Below are positions 43,477-53,265 of a stretch of 64,000 nucleotides of DNA, piece by piece; within the stretch, counting starts at the first letter, position 1; every line of letters begins with the position of its first letter. Where the stretch lies: positions 3,472,001 through 3,536,000 of the forward strand of contig NZ_CP134146.1 of the NCBI RefSeq assembly GCF_031583575.1, given 5' to 3'. The position numbers and the translations under genes were made by a program. The stretch comes from Thalassotalea nanhaiensis (GTDB lineage: Bacteria > Pseudomonadota > Gammaproteobacteria > Enterobacterales > Alteromonadaceae). The notes below the pieces were generated by a model. The model was not told the DNA's origin, made no database searches, and was given only the letters and a program-made list of their open reading frames with translations.

Positions 43477-46104
43477 TTAGAAGTTATAAGTTGCTTTCAC
43501 GTAGTAGAACGCACCATTGTAGTCAAATGGACCACTTTCATAGTGAGTTGCACCAACTACAGAGTAAGCACCATCAGGGCCTTTTTGTAGCTCTTGAGCT
43601 TCTTCGTCAAGTAAGTTGTTACCACCAGCTGAAAGCGTAATGCTGTCATTCAAGTACCAACTAACTTCAGCATCAAATGTAACCGCTGCATCAGCAGTTT
43701 CAGACCAACCCGCAGACGTATCATCAGCATGTGTTGCAAAGTACTCACCAAAGTAGTTAGCACGAACAAACAAGCCTACTGTGTCCCAAGATTGCGACAT
43801 AGTAAACGTTGCACGATGATCCGGCATACCTTCTTCTAAACGACGAACTTTACCTTCAGATGTTGTATCAGGGTTATATGAATCAACTTCTGTTTCATTA
43901 AAGTTATACGCTGCACTGAAACCAGTGTCGCCACCAAATAATGCCATTGAGTAGTTAGCAACTACATCTACACCAGACGTTGTAGTATCAAAGTCATTAG
44001 TAAAGAATGTTACACCATCGATTAGCTCAGGGTTTTGTACGCCAGCTGCTTCTAGTTCAGCATAAATAGCAGGATCCTTAGTAGGGTTAACTGTTATTTG
44101 ACTAGATTGTGCTAAACGGTCAGTTACTTCAATTGAATAAGCATCAACAGTAAAGAAGAAATCACCGTTCTGGTAAACCAAACCACCAGCAAAAGATGTT
44201 GACTCTTCTGGTGTTAACTCTTTCGCACCGTAATAAGCTGATAAAGGATCAGTTGGTGGCGCTAAGAATGTTTGAATTAAGTTACCTTCAACAATTGATG
44301 TTTGCGTATTAACAACGTTAGCTTGACCAACTGTTGGTGCACGGAAACCTGTACTGTGTGAAGCACGTAATGATAAATTATCAGTTAACGAGAATTGTGC
44401 CGTTAGCTTATAATCAGTTGTATCACCAAAGGTATTGAAATCTTCATAACGAACGGCTGCGCCGACCATAAAGTTTTCAGTAATTGGCGCTTCAACATCC
44501 ATATATAACGCGTAGTTACGACGAACATTCTCACCTTGAGACTCTGGACCAAAGCCTTTGAAACCGTGTGAACCGATGTTAAAACCTTGGTCAGCATATG
44601 GGCCAGCTTTCCATGAGTTTTCTTCACCAGAAATAATTTCAAATGACTCTTCACGCCATTCGTAACCAACCGCGAAGTTTAGCTCTTCGTACATACCAAT
44701 ATCGATAAGACGAACTAAATCAAAGTTGAAGGTTTTCTCTAATTGAATGTATTTACCTGTATCAAAACTTGTTTGAGTTAATTCAGGGCTTTCAATATTA
44801 ATTCCAAGAGATGGATTTAATGTATTAGATAAATGGAATGACGATTCGTTACGACCAACTGAACCACTTAAATCGTAGCTCCAATCATTTAAGAAACCAG
44901 ATTTAATATCTCCACGTGTTCCCATAGTCAATGAAGTATCAGTAATATTACCGCCAAACGCTGGTGTGTAACCACCTGGCATTACTTGGTTCATTGAGAA
45001 ACAGTTTGGATTATCTAACATGGCCATATAGGCAGGGTCGGTTAGTACATTACCATCAACAATTGAACCGTCCGGTTGAGTAATTTTAGGAATCATAATG
45101 ACAGGACATGTACGAGCATCTCCCATTGATTCGCCTACATCACCAACTAATAATGTTTCACCACCATCGGTAGAGAAAACATTACCACGGTTATGTGGGT
45201 TACGATAATAGAAACCACCAGTAACATCACGCTCTGAGTAGTTACCCCACATGTAGAATTCTTTATCATCACCTAAATCAAGACCGATGTTACCAAACAC
45301 TGTAATATCATCTTCAATTTCAGGGTTACCCCAGATTTGTGCAGGGTTACCTACATCCATATTACCTTGGGCGATTAAGTTAGCAGCATCAGGACGCTGT
45401 GTACTACGGCTGGTATCATCAGCATTTTTAAGTTGGAAACTGAAGTTGGCAAAACCATCATCAGTAAGAGGTAAACCAATGTTACCGTCTATAATTGTTA
45501 AACCGCCATCACCTTCGGCATATTCACCGGCTTTAACAGAGATTGAACCACCATCTGAATCATCTTTTAAAACAAAGTTCATTACACCGGCAATTGCATC
45601 TGAGCCGTATTGTGCCGAAGCACCGTCACGAAGTACTTCTACTTGTTTTAATGCAACAGAAGGGATTACTGAGATATCAGCACCTTGAGCACCATCGTTA
45701 ACACCACCACCTTGGAAAGCGATTACTGATGCACGGTGACGACGTTTGCCGTTAACAAGTACAAGAGTTGAATCTGAAGGTAAACCACGAAGGTTAACAG
45801 GCTTGATTAGAGTTGCAGCATCAGAGATAGGCTGCTGGCGTACGTTAAATGATGGAATAGAGCTTACTAACATATCTAACATGTCAGAACCGCCAGATTT
45901 CGCTAACTCATCACCGTCGATAACATCTACGGGTACTGGTGAGTCTGCAACAGAACGAGGTGCGGCGCGTGAGCCTACAACTACAATTTGTTCAATATCT
46001 TCATCTGCTACAACTTCCGTTTCTTCTGCAGCATATGCAGGCATACCTACTAACGCCATACCTACAGCTAGCGCTAAGGTTTTTACAGGAAAATTCCTAG
46101 ACAT
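43477..46104 (-). CDS. TonB-dependent receptor
   Basis: This 875-aa outer-membrane receptor has a signal peptide (about residues 1-25, ending AYAAEETE), a TonB-box-like EQIVVVGSR (about 38-46), a plug domain (about 55-180: LRGLPSDSTLVLVNGKRRHR, VEVLRDGASAQYGSDAIAGVMNFVLK) and a 22-strand barrel ending YVKATYNF with terminal Phe. The start has AGGGAG upstream. The large extracellular loops contain cysteines (around 332 and 364). TonB-dependent transporters take up siderophores, vitamin B12, glycans or peptides. The substrate cannot be told, and the exported amidohydrolase beside it is convergent, not co-transcribed. Confidence 0.9.
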   Translation of the reverse strand: MSRNFPVKTLALAVGMALVGMPAYAAEETEVVADEDIEQIVVVGSRAAPRSVADSPVPVDVIDGDELAKSGGSDMLDMLVSSIPSFNVRQQPISDAATLIKPVNLRGLPSDSTLVLVNGKRRHRASVIAFQGGGVNDGAQGADISVIPSVALKQVEVLRDGASAQYGSDAIAGVMNFVLKDDSDGGSISVKAGEYAEGDGGLTIIDGNIGLPLTDDGFANFSFQLKNADDTSRSTQRPDAANLIAQGNMDVGNPAQIWGNPEIEDDITVFGNIGLDLGDDKEFYMWGNYSERDVTGGFYYRNPHNRGNVFSTDGGETLLVGDVGESMGDARTCPVIMIPKITQPDGSIVDGNVLTDPAYMAMLDNPNCFSMNQVMPGGYTPAFGGNITDTSLTMGTRGDIKSGFLNDWSYDLSGSVGRNESSFHLSNTLNPSLGINIESPELTQTSFDTGKYIQLEKTFNFDLVRLIDIGMYEELNFAVGYEWREESFEIISGEENSWKAGPYADQGFNIGSHGFKGFGPESQGENVRRNYALYMDVEAPITENFMVGAAVRYEDFNTFGDTTDYKLTAQFSLTDNLSLRASHSTGFRAPTVGQANVVNTQTSIVEGNLIQTFLAPPTDPLSAYYGAKELTPEESTSFAGGLVYQNGDFFFTVDAYSIEVTDRLAQSSQITVNPTKDPAIYAELEAAGVQNPELIDGVTFFTNDFDTTTSGVDVVANYSMALFGGDTGFSAAYNFNETEVDSYNPDTTSEGKVRRLEEGMPDHRATFTMSQSWDTVGLFVRANYFGEYFATHADDTSAGWSETADAAVTFDAEVSWYLNDSITLSAGGNNLLDEEAQELQKGPDGAYSVVGATHYESGPFDYNGAFYYVKATYNF

Positions 46105-46343
46105 TTTTTCACTCCCTAGTGATTTTTTTTATATTATTATTGTTGTCAATTATTATAATATTTTTGACTAACTTACCTTTTATATACGACCACGTGTGCA
46201 TTTACAACATATTAACAAGTTTGTTTACACTTTTTTAGTCAACTTGAACAATAGTACAAGCTCATGAAAAATCAATAAATTACAACCTTTGGAGATAAGT
46301 TACGTTATTATATTCACCCTTTTATTTATATGTTGATCCGAAA

Positions 46344-47183
46344 ATGTCAGACGTTGTACAACAATTTTCCATATTAATTACCAATAAAATTTTCTTATCT
46401 ATATGTGTAGTAATAGGTATGCAATTTATCTCGCATCAAATTGTGAACTTTATTCGCCGTGGTAATGACTTTTTAAATGAACGACATAGAACTTGGATTT
46501 CACGCACCAAAAATCTAACAGTAATGATCATTGCGATTATGCTGCTTAGTTTGTGGTGGGTAGAGCTTGAGACGTTCGCGTTATCTATTGCCGCCGTTGC
46601 GGTCGCAATCGTTATTGCGTCAAAAGAATTAATTTTGTGTCTTAGTGGTTCTATTTTAAGAGCAACATCAAATGCCTTTGTTATTGGAGATTGGATCAGA
46701 GCGGGTGACAATTATGGCGAAGTCATAGAGCACAATATATTGTCCACTGTGGTTCAAGAAATAGACTTTGCCAATAATAATTATAATTACACCGGCAAAA
46801 CAGTAACGATTCCTAATAGCCAGTTTTTAACTGAGACAGTTAAAAATATGAATTTTATGAAACGCTATGTGTATCACACGTTTTCTATCACCACCGATGC
46901 TAGCATTAATGTATTTGCCGCACGCGAGCATATTTTTTCCAAAATGAACGAATACACTCAAGACTTTTTAGAAGTGGGTCGCCGTTATAATAATGTGATT
47001 GAAAAACACCTTGGCGTCGATTTACCCGGCGAAGAGCCGTATATACGGATTACGACGACTGACTTAGGTAATTTTAAATTTACCATCATACTGTTTTGTC
47101 CAACAGAACAAGCGGTATCATTAGAGCAACGTATCACCCAAGACTATATGGATTTTCGTTTTCAGCAATTGGATCAGAATTGA
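46344..47183 (+). CDS. MscS family mechanosensitive channel protein
   Basis: This 279-aa protein has N-terminal membrane helices (about residues 12-30, 52-72 and 75-110), the last being the pore-like helix SIAAVAVAIVIASKELILCLSGSIL, then the MscS beta domain starting NAFVIGDWIRAGDNYGEVIEHNIL. The FNFxxxR-type pore signature is modified. The C-terminal part (about 170-275) is the cytoplasmic vestibule region. Such channels release solutes at hypo-osmotic shock. This is a short, few-helix version. Confidence 0.85.
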   Translation: MSDVVQQFSILITNKIFLSICVVIGMQFISHQIVNFIRRGNDFLNERHRTWISRTKNLTVMIIAIMLLSLWWVELETFALSIAAVAVAIVIASKELILCLSGSILRATSNAFVIGDWIRAGDNYGEVIEHNILSTVVQEIDFANNNYNYTGKTVTIPNSQFLTETVKNMNFMKRYVYHTFSITTDASINVFAAREHIFSKMNEYTQDFLEVGRRYNNVIEKHLGVDLPGEEPYIRITTTDLGNFKFTIILFCPTEQAVSLEQRITQDYMDFRFQQLDQN

Positions 47184-47249
47184 TTTTGATTTTTTCTTAC
47201 ACATTCACTGCCATTAACGAGTTTAACCACTATTTATAGTGGGCCTTTA

Positions 47250-48146
47250 TTAAACTCGTTTGTTGCCCATCAATAACAATTGATTCGCCTTCGCCGTTTT
47301 TTTAATAAAATTCCATAGCATTTCAACTCGTGCAATACGTTTTCGATCTGCCTGTGCCATTAAATAAAACTGCCTGACAATATCAATTTCATCATCAAGT
47401 AACGGTTTTAGCTCAGGGTCTAAATCAGCGACAAAACATGGTAGTACAGCAATGCCCAACCCACTTTTAACCGCTAAATATTGACTGATAACACTTGAGC
47501 TTTTCAAAATTGGAACCACATCGGGCGCCAGGTCTTTTACGTGTGAAAGTTGATCACTAAAATCAAGGTGCTCAACGTACGCTATCCAGCTTTGCTGATT
47601 CAAATCTGATTTTTTAGTGATTGGGTGATTTCTTAAATAGATATTACTGGCGTAAAGCTTTAAACGATAATCACAAAGCTTACTAACCACCATTGAAGTT
47701 TTATCAGGTTTACCAACATTAATGGCAATATCAGCCTCATAGCGAGTTAGATTTACCTGGCGCGAAAAAGTAAGGATATCAACATTGATTTTTGGTGCGA
47801 GATTAGAAAATTCACGCATTTTAGTCGCCAAAAAGAAACTACCAAATGCTTCTGTAGTACCAAGACGTACATTACCGGAATCGCCTTTATTAATGCCTTG
47901 CAATGATGCAACCGAAGATTGTAAGTTTTGCTCCATTCGCTTGGCAGTTTGCATTAATTGTTGGCCTTCTACGGTTAACAAATGCCCTTCTGCACCACGT
48001 TCAAACAAGCTGACTTCTAATGACTTTTCTAAATAGTGTAAACGCCTGGAAACCGTTGATGAATCAACGTTAAGGTTCCTCGCAGCCAATGCAAGCTTGC
48101 CAGTACGGGCAACTTGTAAGAATATTTTTATATCATCCCAATTCAT
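47250..48146 (-). CDS. LysR family transcriptional regulator
   Basis: This 298-aa protein has an N-terminal winged helix-turn-helix (about residues 1-60: FLQVARTGKLALAARNLNVDSSTVSRRLHYLEKSL) and a C-terminal LysR substrate-binding domain. It is divergent from mmsA with a 166-base intergenic region containing a perfect 14-base palindrome, the usual arrangement for a LysR regulator controlling the neighbour and itself. The inducer is unknown. A valine- or propionate-pathway metabolite is an inference from mmsA. Confidence 0.9.
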   Translation of the reverse strand: MNWDDIKIFLQVARTGKLALAARNLNVDSSTVSRRLHYLEKSLEVSLFERGAEGHLLTVEGQQLMQTAKRMEQNLQSSVASLQGINKGDSGNVRLGTTEAFGSFFLATKMREFSNLAPKINVDILTFSRQVNLTRYEADIAINVGKPDKTSMVVSKLCDYRLKLYASNIYLRNHPITKKSDLNQQSWIAYVEHLDFSDQLSHVKDLAPDVVPILKSSSVISQYLAVKSGLGIAVLPCFVADLDPELKPLLDDEIDIVRQFYLMAQADRKRIARVEMLWNFIKKTAKANQLLLMGNKRV

Positions 48147-48179
48147 TCATTCAATATAACAAAGCATCACGCCAATGTC

Positions 48180-48193
48180 TTGCAAATTTGCAA
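48180..48193. promoter_or_regulatory. Candidate LysR operator palindrome
   Basis: TTGCAAATTTGCAA is a perfect 14-base palindrome in the divergent LysR-mmsA intergenic region, and contains the T-N11-A pattern of LysR binding sites. A further TTGCA lies at 48201-48205. Confidence 0.5.
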
Positions 48194-48312
48194 ATAGACC
48201 TTGCACTAATGACCTTGTTATCACCACAGTATGCGACTATCCTAGATACAATTTTAAAGCCAAGGCATAAATGCAGTTGGCAATTAACTCATATGTTATA
48301 AGGGAGCGAGCA

Positions 48313-49812
48313 ATGTCTATTCGCCAAATTCCACTAATTATTGGTGGTGAAAAAGTTATTTCAAAATCTGAGCAATGGCTAGATGTATTAAACCCAGCAA
48401 CTCAAGAAGTTGTGGCACAAGTGCCAATGGCAACACTTGAAGAAGTAGATGCAGCAATTGAAAGCGCTGAACAAGCTTTCAAAACCTGGAGCAAAACATC
48501 AATTACCAAGCGTATGCGTATCATGCTTAAGTACCAACAGTTACTTGAAGCAAATACGGTTGAAATTGCAAAATTAATCACCCTTGAACACGGTAAAACA
48601 CTACCAGATGCCGAAGGTGAAGTTGGTCGTGCCCTTGAAGCTGTTGAGAACGCGTGTTCTATTTCTCGTTTACAACTAGGTGAAATGGCAAACAACGCAG
48701 CCACAAATGTTGATGTTTACACATTAAACAAACCGTTAGGTGTTGGCGCTGGTATTACCGCGTTTAACTTCCCGGTAATGTTACCTGCCTTTATGTTTCC
48801 GGCAGCAATTGTTTGTGGTAACACATTTGTATTAAAGCCATCTGAGCAAGATCCATCTTCAACAATGTTAATGGTAGAGCTTGCATTGCAAGCAGGTGTA
48901 CCTGCAGGTGTTCTAAACGTAGTACACGGCGGCCCAGAAGTTGTTAACCGTATTATTGAGCACGATGCCGTTAAAGCTGTTTCGTTCATCGGTTCTACTG
49001 GTGTTGGTACTCACGTTTATAACCATGCAAGTAAACACGGTAAGCGTGCACAATGTATGATGGGTGCAAAAAACCATATGGTTATCATGCCAGATGCAAA
49101 CAAAGATCGTGCTATTAACGACTTACTAGGTTCGGCTTTTGGCGCTGCGGGTCAACGCTGTATGGCAAACCCAGTGACTATTTTAGTTGGTGAAGCTCGT
49201 AGCTGGTTACCTGAGATTGCTGAGCGAGCTAAAACGATGATTGTTGATGCTGGTACAAACCGTGATGCTGATTTAGGTCCTGTTGTCTCTCCTCAGGCAA
49301 AACAACGCATCATCAAGTTACTTGATTCGGGTGTAGAACAAGGCGCTAACTTATTAGTTGATGGTCGTAATGTAGTTGTACCAGGTTATGAAAATGGTAA
49401 CTTTGTTGGCCCTACAATGTTCTCTGGTGTAACCACTGATATGGACATTTACACGCAAGAAATCTTTGGTCCTGCGTTATGTGTATTAGAAGTTGAAACA
49501 TTAGATGAAGCTATTGCAATTATTAATGCAAACCCTAATGGTAACGGTACTTCAATCTTTACTTCATCTGGTTATGTTGCACGTAAATATGAAAATGATA
49601 TTGATGTTGGTCAAATTGGTATCAATGTACCAATTCCTGTACCGGTAGCATTTTTCTCGTTCACTGGTTCTCGTGCTTCAAAGTTAGGTGACTTAGGACC
49701 TAATGGTAAACAAGTAATACAGTTTTGGACACAAACTAAATCAGTAACTGCTCGCTGGTTTGAACCGGATCACATTGAAGGTGAAAAAGTTCATACAACT
49801 ATTAGCTTATAA
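48313..49812 (+). CDS. mmsA: CoA-acylating methylmalonate-semialdehyde dehydrogenase
   Basis: The ATG at 48313, after AAGGGAGC, gives 499 aa. The frame is open 42 bases upstream but without a good start. It is an aldehyde dehydrogenase of the MmsA subgroup, converting methylmalonate semialdehyde to propionyl-CoA in valine catabolism. Features: [17 protein letters not shown], the NAD-fold [11 protein letters not shown], and catalytic Cys283 in [12 protein letters not shown]. The MmsA-type ending [19 protein letters not shown] is present. Other genes of the pathway are not in the window. A terminator follows. Confidence 0.93.
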   Translation: MSIRQIPLIIGGEKVISKSEQWLDVLNPATQEVVAQVPMATLEEVDAAIESAEQAFKTWSKTSITKRMRIMLKYQQLLEANTVEIAKLITLEHGKTLPDAEGEVGRALEAVENACSISRLQLGEMANNAATNVDVYTLNKPLGVGAGITAFNFPVMLPAFMFPAAIVCGNTFVLKPSEQDPSSTMLMVELALQAGVPAGVLNVVHGGPEVVNRIIEHDAVKAVSFIGSTGVGTHVYNHASKHGKRAQCMMGAKNHMVIMPDANKDRAINDLLGSAFGAAGQRCMANPVTILVGEARSWLPEIAERAKTMIVDAGTNRDADLGPVVSPQAKQRIIKLLDSGVEQGANLLVDGRNVVVPGYENGNFVGPTMFSGVTTDMDIYTQEIFGPALCVLEVETLDEAIAIINANPNGNGTSIFTSSGYVARKYENDIDVGQIGINVPIPVPVAFFSFTGSRASKLGDLGPNGKQVIQFWTQTKSVTARWFEPDHIEGEKVHTTISL

Positions 49813-49830
49813 CATTTAGCTGGTAACAAT

Positions 49831-49870
49831 AAAAAGCCCGTAACTGCATTGCAATTACGGGCTTTTTTTT
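49831..49870. terminator. Strong terminator after mmsA
   Basis: A 13-bp stem AAAAAGCCCGTAA / TTACGGGCTTTTT (49831-49843 and 49855-49867) is followed by T residues. It lies between convergent mmsA and folD. Confidence 0.92.
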
Positions 49871-49886
49871 TAAGTTAGTAGGTTAT

Positions 49887-50750
49887 CTATTTGCCGTAAA
49901 TTTTTGCCGCTTCTACGGTGTTTTTCAACAAGCAGGCAATCGTCATTGGTCCAACACCACCTGGCACAGGGGTAATAGCGCCGGCAACTGGTGAAACATC
50001 ATTAAAGTCAACATCTCCAACAAGCTTAGTTTTACCATCGCTTAATTCAATTCGGTTAATCCCTACATCAATTACAGTAGCGCCAGGTTTAACCCAATCA
50101 GCCTTAACCATTTCAGGACGACCAACAGCTGCAACTAAAATGTCAGCTTGACGACACATATTGGGCAAGTCTTGAGTGCGAGAATGAGCAATTGTAACAG
50201 TACAATTTTCTTGTAAAAACAAAATGCTAACCGGTTTACCAACAATGTTCGAACGACCAATTATTACTGCATGCTTACCTGATAAATCATCACCTAGATG
50301 ATGCTTGGCTAAAATAACACAACCCTGCGGAGTACATGGCACTAACGCACCCTTTTCACCATTTAATAAACGACCAGAGTTCATCGCATGAAATCCATCA
50401 ACATCTTTTTCAGGTTTGATGGTTGCTATGATCTTCTCTTCATTAATATGTTTAGGTAGCGGTAATTGCACTAAAATACCATGTACGGTGTCATCAATAT
50501 TAAGTTCGGCAAGAATGGTTAACAATGCCTCTTCAGTGGTGCTTTCATCTAACCGGATCTCATTTGAAATCATCCCCACTTCACGAGTTTGCTTTACTTT
50601 GTTACGAACATAAACTTGGCTAGCAGGGTCTTCACCAACCAACACAACGGTTAAGCCAGGAGTAATACCTCTCTCAGATTGAAGAGCGTCTACTTCTTTT
50701 GCTAATCTGACTCTAAGCTCAGCTGCAGCTTGTTTACCATCTATGTTCAT
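49887..50750 (-). CDS. folD: Methylenetetrahydrofolate dehydrogenase / cyclohydrolase
   Basis: This 287-aa protein is the bifunctional FolD that interconverts 5,10-methylene-, methenyl- and 10-formyl-tetrahydrofolate. Family motifs: [21 protein letters not shown] with catalytic Lys, [43 protein letters not shown], and the C-terminal [18 protein letters not shown]. Length is standard. It stands as a single gene upstream of a GGDEF gene on the same strand. Confidence 0.97.
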   Translation of the reverse strand: MNIDGKQAAAELRVRLAKEVDALQSERGITPGLTVVLVGEDPASQVYVRNKVKQTREVGMISNEIRLDESTTEEALLTILAELNIDDTVHGILVQLPLPKHINEEKIIATIKPEKDVDGFHAMNSGRLLNGEKGALVPCTPQGCVILAKHHLGDDLSGKHAVIIGRSNIVGKPVSILFLQENCTVTIAHSRTQDLPNMCRQADILVAAVGRPEMVKADWVKPGATVIDVGINRIELSDGKTKLVGDVDFNDVSPVAGAITPVPGGVGPMTIACLLKNTVEAAKIYGK

Positions 50751-50879
50751 TTTCTACTCCGATATAATCGCGTTCAACACACGTTGTGATAGTTAATATT
50801 ATTTAAAGGAGTAAATTAACAATTTGTACAAGATTACACCAGTTGAAATTCAGGTCTAAAGTAATAAAACCTACGTCAG

Positions 50880-53069
50880 TTAAAATTGACCTAAGAAATT
50901 TTCTAGCTGAACGTTGTTCCGGCCAGACTTTTTAGCTTTATATAAGCATAAGTCAGCAACTTTTATCCAATCTTTAGCTTCAGTGCTAAAATCAGATGGC
51001 GCAATGACGGCACCTAAACTTGCCGTTATTTTAAAACCTTCGTGTTTTTGATTGTACATAACAGTACTAGCAATTACTTTTCGCAGCTTCTCTAGTTTAT
51101 ATGTTAAATTTTTCTCAGAAATTTGATTAATTAATAGAATGAATTCTTCACCACCATAACGAGCGATTAAATCTGTACTTCTGGAAAACTCTTTAGTTAT
51201 GGTTGCAGCAATAATCTTCAAGCATTCATCACCGATCAAGTGACCATGAAGATCATTCACAAGCTTAAACTTGTCAATATCCAATAAAACAACGGCTAAA
51301 TTATTATTGCTTCGAAATGCCATTTTTTGAAACAAAGCAAAATGTTCATCAAAATAACGGCGATTGTATATTTGCGTCAATCCATCTTTTTGAGCTAACT
51401 GTGTCAGCTTTTCATTAACCGCTTGTAATTCTTTAGTGCGTTGCTCTACTTTTTTCTCCAGTTTGTTGTGGTAATTATTGATTTCTATTTTACTACGCTG
51501 AAGTTCATCATAAAGAATGACAATTTCTTTAGCTGAATTATCGTATAGAGGTTTGAACCTGAATCTATTATTACCTTCAAAGTTTTGCAATTGTTTAATG
51601 ATAAAGTTTAATGGCTTGGTTATTTGTTTACCTATTGTATTTGCCAAGCTGATTGAAATTAAAAATGCGAGAAATAGTAAGTTAAATATTAATAAATACT
51701 CTCGTTCGACGTTTGCAATTACCTTGTTTGAATCTAGGAGAACATAAATTTTCCAACCATTTTTAAGCGTATCTTCAGTCAAAAAATAATCCAAATTCTC
51801 TTCGGTATTTTGATCAGATAATGCTACTAACCCCGTATTTTCAAATGTTAAGTCCTTCTTTTCAGTATAATTAAATTGATTTAACACATTTAGATTTAAT
51901 CTGGCAGAAGCATAAATAACCTGATTACTTTTACCCGTTATTACATAAGATACGTCATCAGCTAAATTATCTGGAATAATACGTTCAAATTTAGTTAAGT
52001 TGAGTGAGCCTTGAACAATGCCACTTTTATGCTGTTCGTCTTGAAAAGAAAACGACTTACTAATAGAAACGATAGGGTCTTGACCAAAACCTTTACCTAA
52101 AATTGCATCTGAAATGAACGCCTCGTCAGTTTCAATACTTACTTTGAAATATTCTCGAAAGTTTACATTAGGCATTTTATTTTTTTCTTTTAATTGCGCT
52201 AACATACTTAATGGCGACATGGTCGTAACAAAACCTTCGTTATTACTAATAAACATTGTTCTAAACTCAGGATATAAATCATGATATGTCGATAGAAAAT
52301 CCTGTTGTTTAGCATTATCGACTTTGCGCTGTAACGATAAATTACTTGCCGCATTTTCAATAGCTTGAACATGTTTATCAATAAACCTATCCGCAGATAA
52401 TTTTAAATATTGCTTATGCTCTGATATGCTTTTTTCAAGTATTTCATGTTGGCTATTAATCACACTCTGGGTAACAAATATTGAGGTTGCCATGATAGAG
52501 AAGGTAATAATAAGTGTTGTAGCATAAACCAGTTGTACTTTAAATGAACGCAACACTCTAGGCTGTTGCCGATATTTAATGGCAAATGTTTTTGGGAAAA
52601 AGTAAACAATCAATCCAGCTAAACAGGTATAAACCAATCCATTGAATGCTTGTTTAGTTATGGTTAACAAAAATAATTGATCAGGCATATCGCTTAACTG
52701 ATTTAGCACAAATGCCGTTAATGGCATGCCTATTAACAACCAGTACAAGAGATCGCCATAAAGGACATACCAGCCACGCTTTCTCAATAGAGCGATAAAT
52801 ACAGCCTCTAGGCCATAAATGATGTAACCAAATGGATGTGCAAAAGAAATGACAAATGCAGTTGCAACTATCATTGCCGATAACAAGCTATATAGCGCAC
52901 CAAAACGCATAGCAATTATGACAAAGGCAACATTACCAATAATTAAATGGATATTTGAGAATAATGGAATGGGATATAAATTTAATAAAAAACCGATGGC
53001 AGAAACCACCAAAACAAAAAGTAACGGCTTAACTTGTTCTTTAAATTGCTTAAATGAGAGAGTTGGCAT
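50880..53069 (-). CDS. Membrane diguanylate cyclase with extracytoplasmic sensor
   Basis: This 729-aa protein has an N-terminal block of about five membrane helices (residues 15-165), one more helix (about 180-205), a periplasmic dCACHE-like sensor region (about 215-450), a further helix (about 455-475), a HAMP-like and coiled-coil linker (about 480-565), and a C-terminal GGDEF domain (about 570-725). The active site is GGEEF at 639-643. An RxxD inhibitory site (R630-D633) lies five residues before it, so product inhibition is likely. It makes cyclic di-GMP in response to an unknown ligand. Confidence 0.88.
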   Translation of the reverse strand: MPTLSFKQFKEQVKPLLFVLVVSAIGFLLNLYPIPLFSNIHLIIGNVAFVIIAMRFGALYSLLSAMIVATAFVISFAHPFGYIIYGLEAVFIALLRKRGWYVLYGDLLYWLLIGMPLTAFVLNQLSDMPDQLFLLTITKQAFNGLVYTCLAGLIVYFFPKTFAIKYRQQPRVLRSFKVQLVYATTLIITFSIMATSIFVTQSVINSQHEILEKSISEHKQYLKLSADRFIDKHVQAIENAASNLSLQRKVDNAKQQDFLSTYHDLYPEFRTMFISNNEGFVTTMSPLSMLAQLKEKNKMPNVNFREYFKVSIETDEAFISDAILGKGFGQDPIVSISKSFSFQDEQHKSGIVQGSLNLTKFERIIPDNLADDVSYVITGKSNQVIYASARLNLNVLNQFNYTEKKDLTFENTGLVALSDQNTEENLDYFLTEDTLKNGWKIYVLLDSNKVIANVEREYLLIFNLLFLAFLISISLANTIGKQITKPLNFIIKQLQNFEGNNRFRFKPLYDNSAKEIVILYDELQRSKIEINNYHNKLEKKVEQRTKELQAVNEKLTQLAQKDGLTQIYNRRYFDEHFALFQKMAFRSNNNLAVVLLDIDKFKLVNDLHGHLIGDECLKIIAATITKEFSRSTDLIARYGGEEFILLINQISEKNLTYKLEKLRKVIASTVMYNQKHEGFKITASLGAVIAPSDFSTEAKDWIKVADLCLYKAKKSGRNNVQLENFLGQF

Positions 53070-53265
53070 TTAATTGATTTTCTATTTTATTATTCTATTT
53101 AGTATCAAAGGTTTACACCTTATTAAATAACATAGCAGAAAAGTAAACGTTGTTATAGTTAAATTCCTCTAACTTCCTTAAGCTATAATTAACTGTTTAT
53201 AATAAAGAAAGTTACGTTCTCGTCCTATTAACGTGTATTTATATTGGAATTTATAAGGAAAATAA

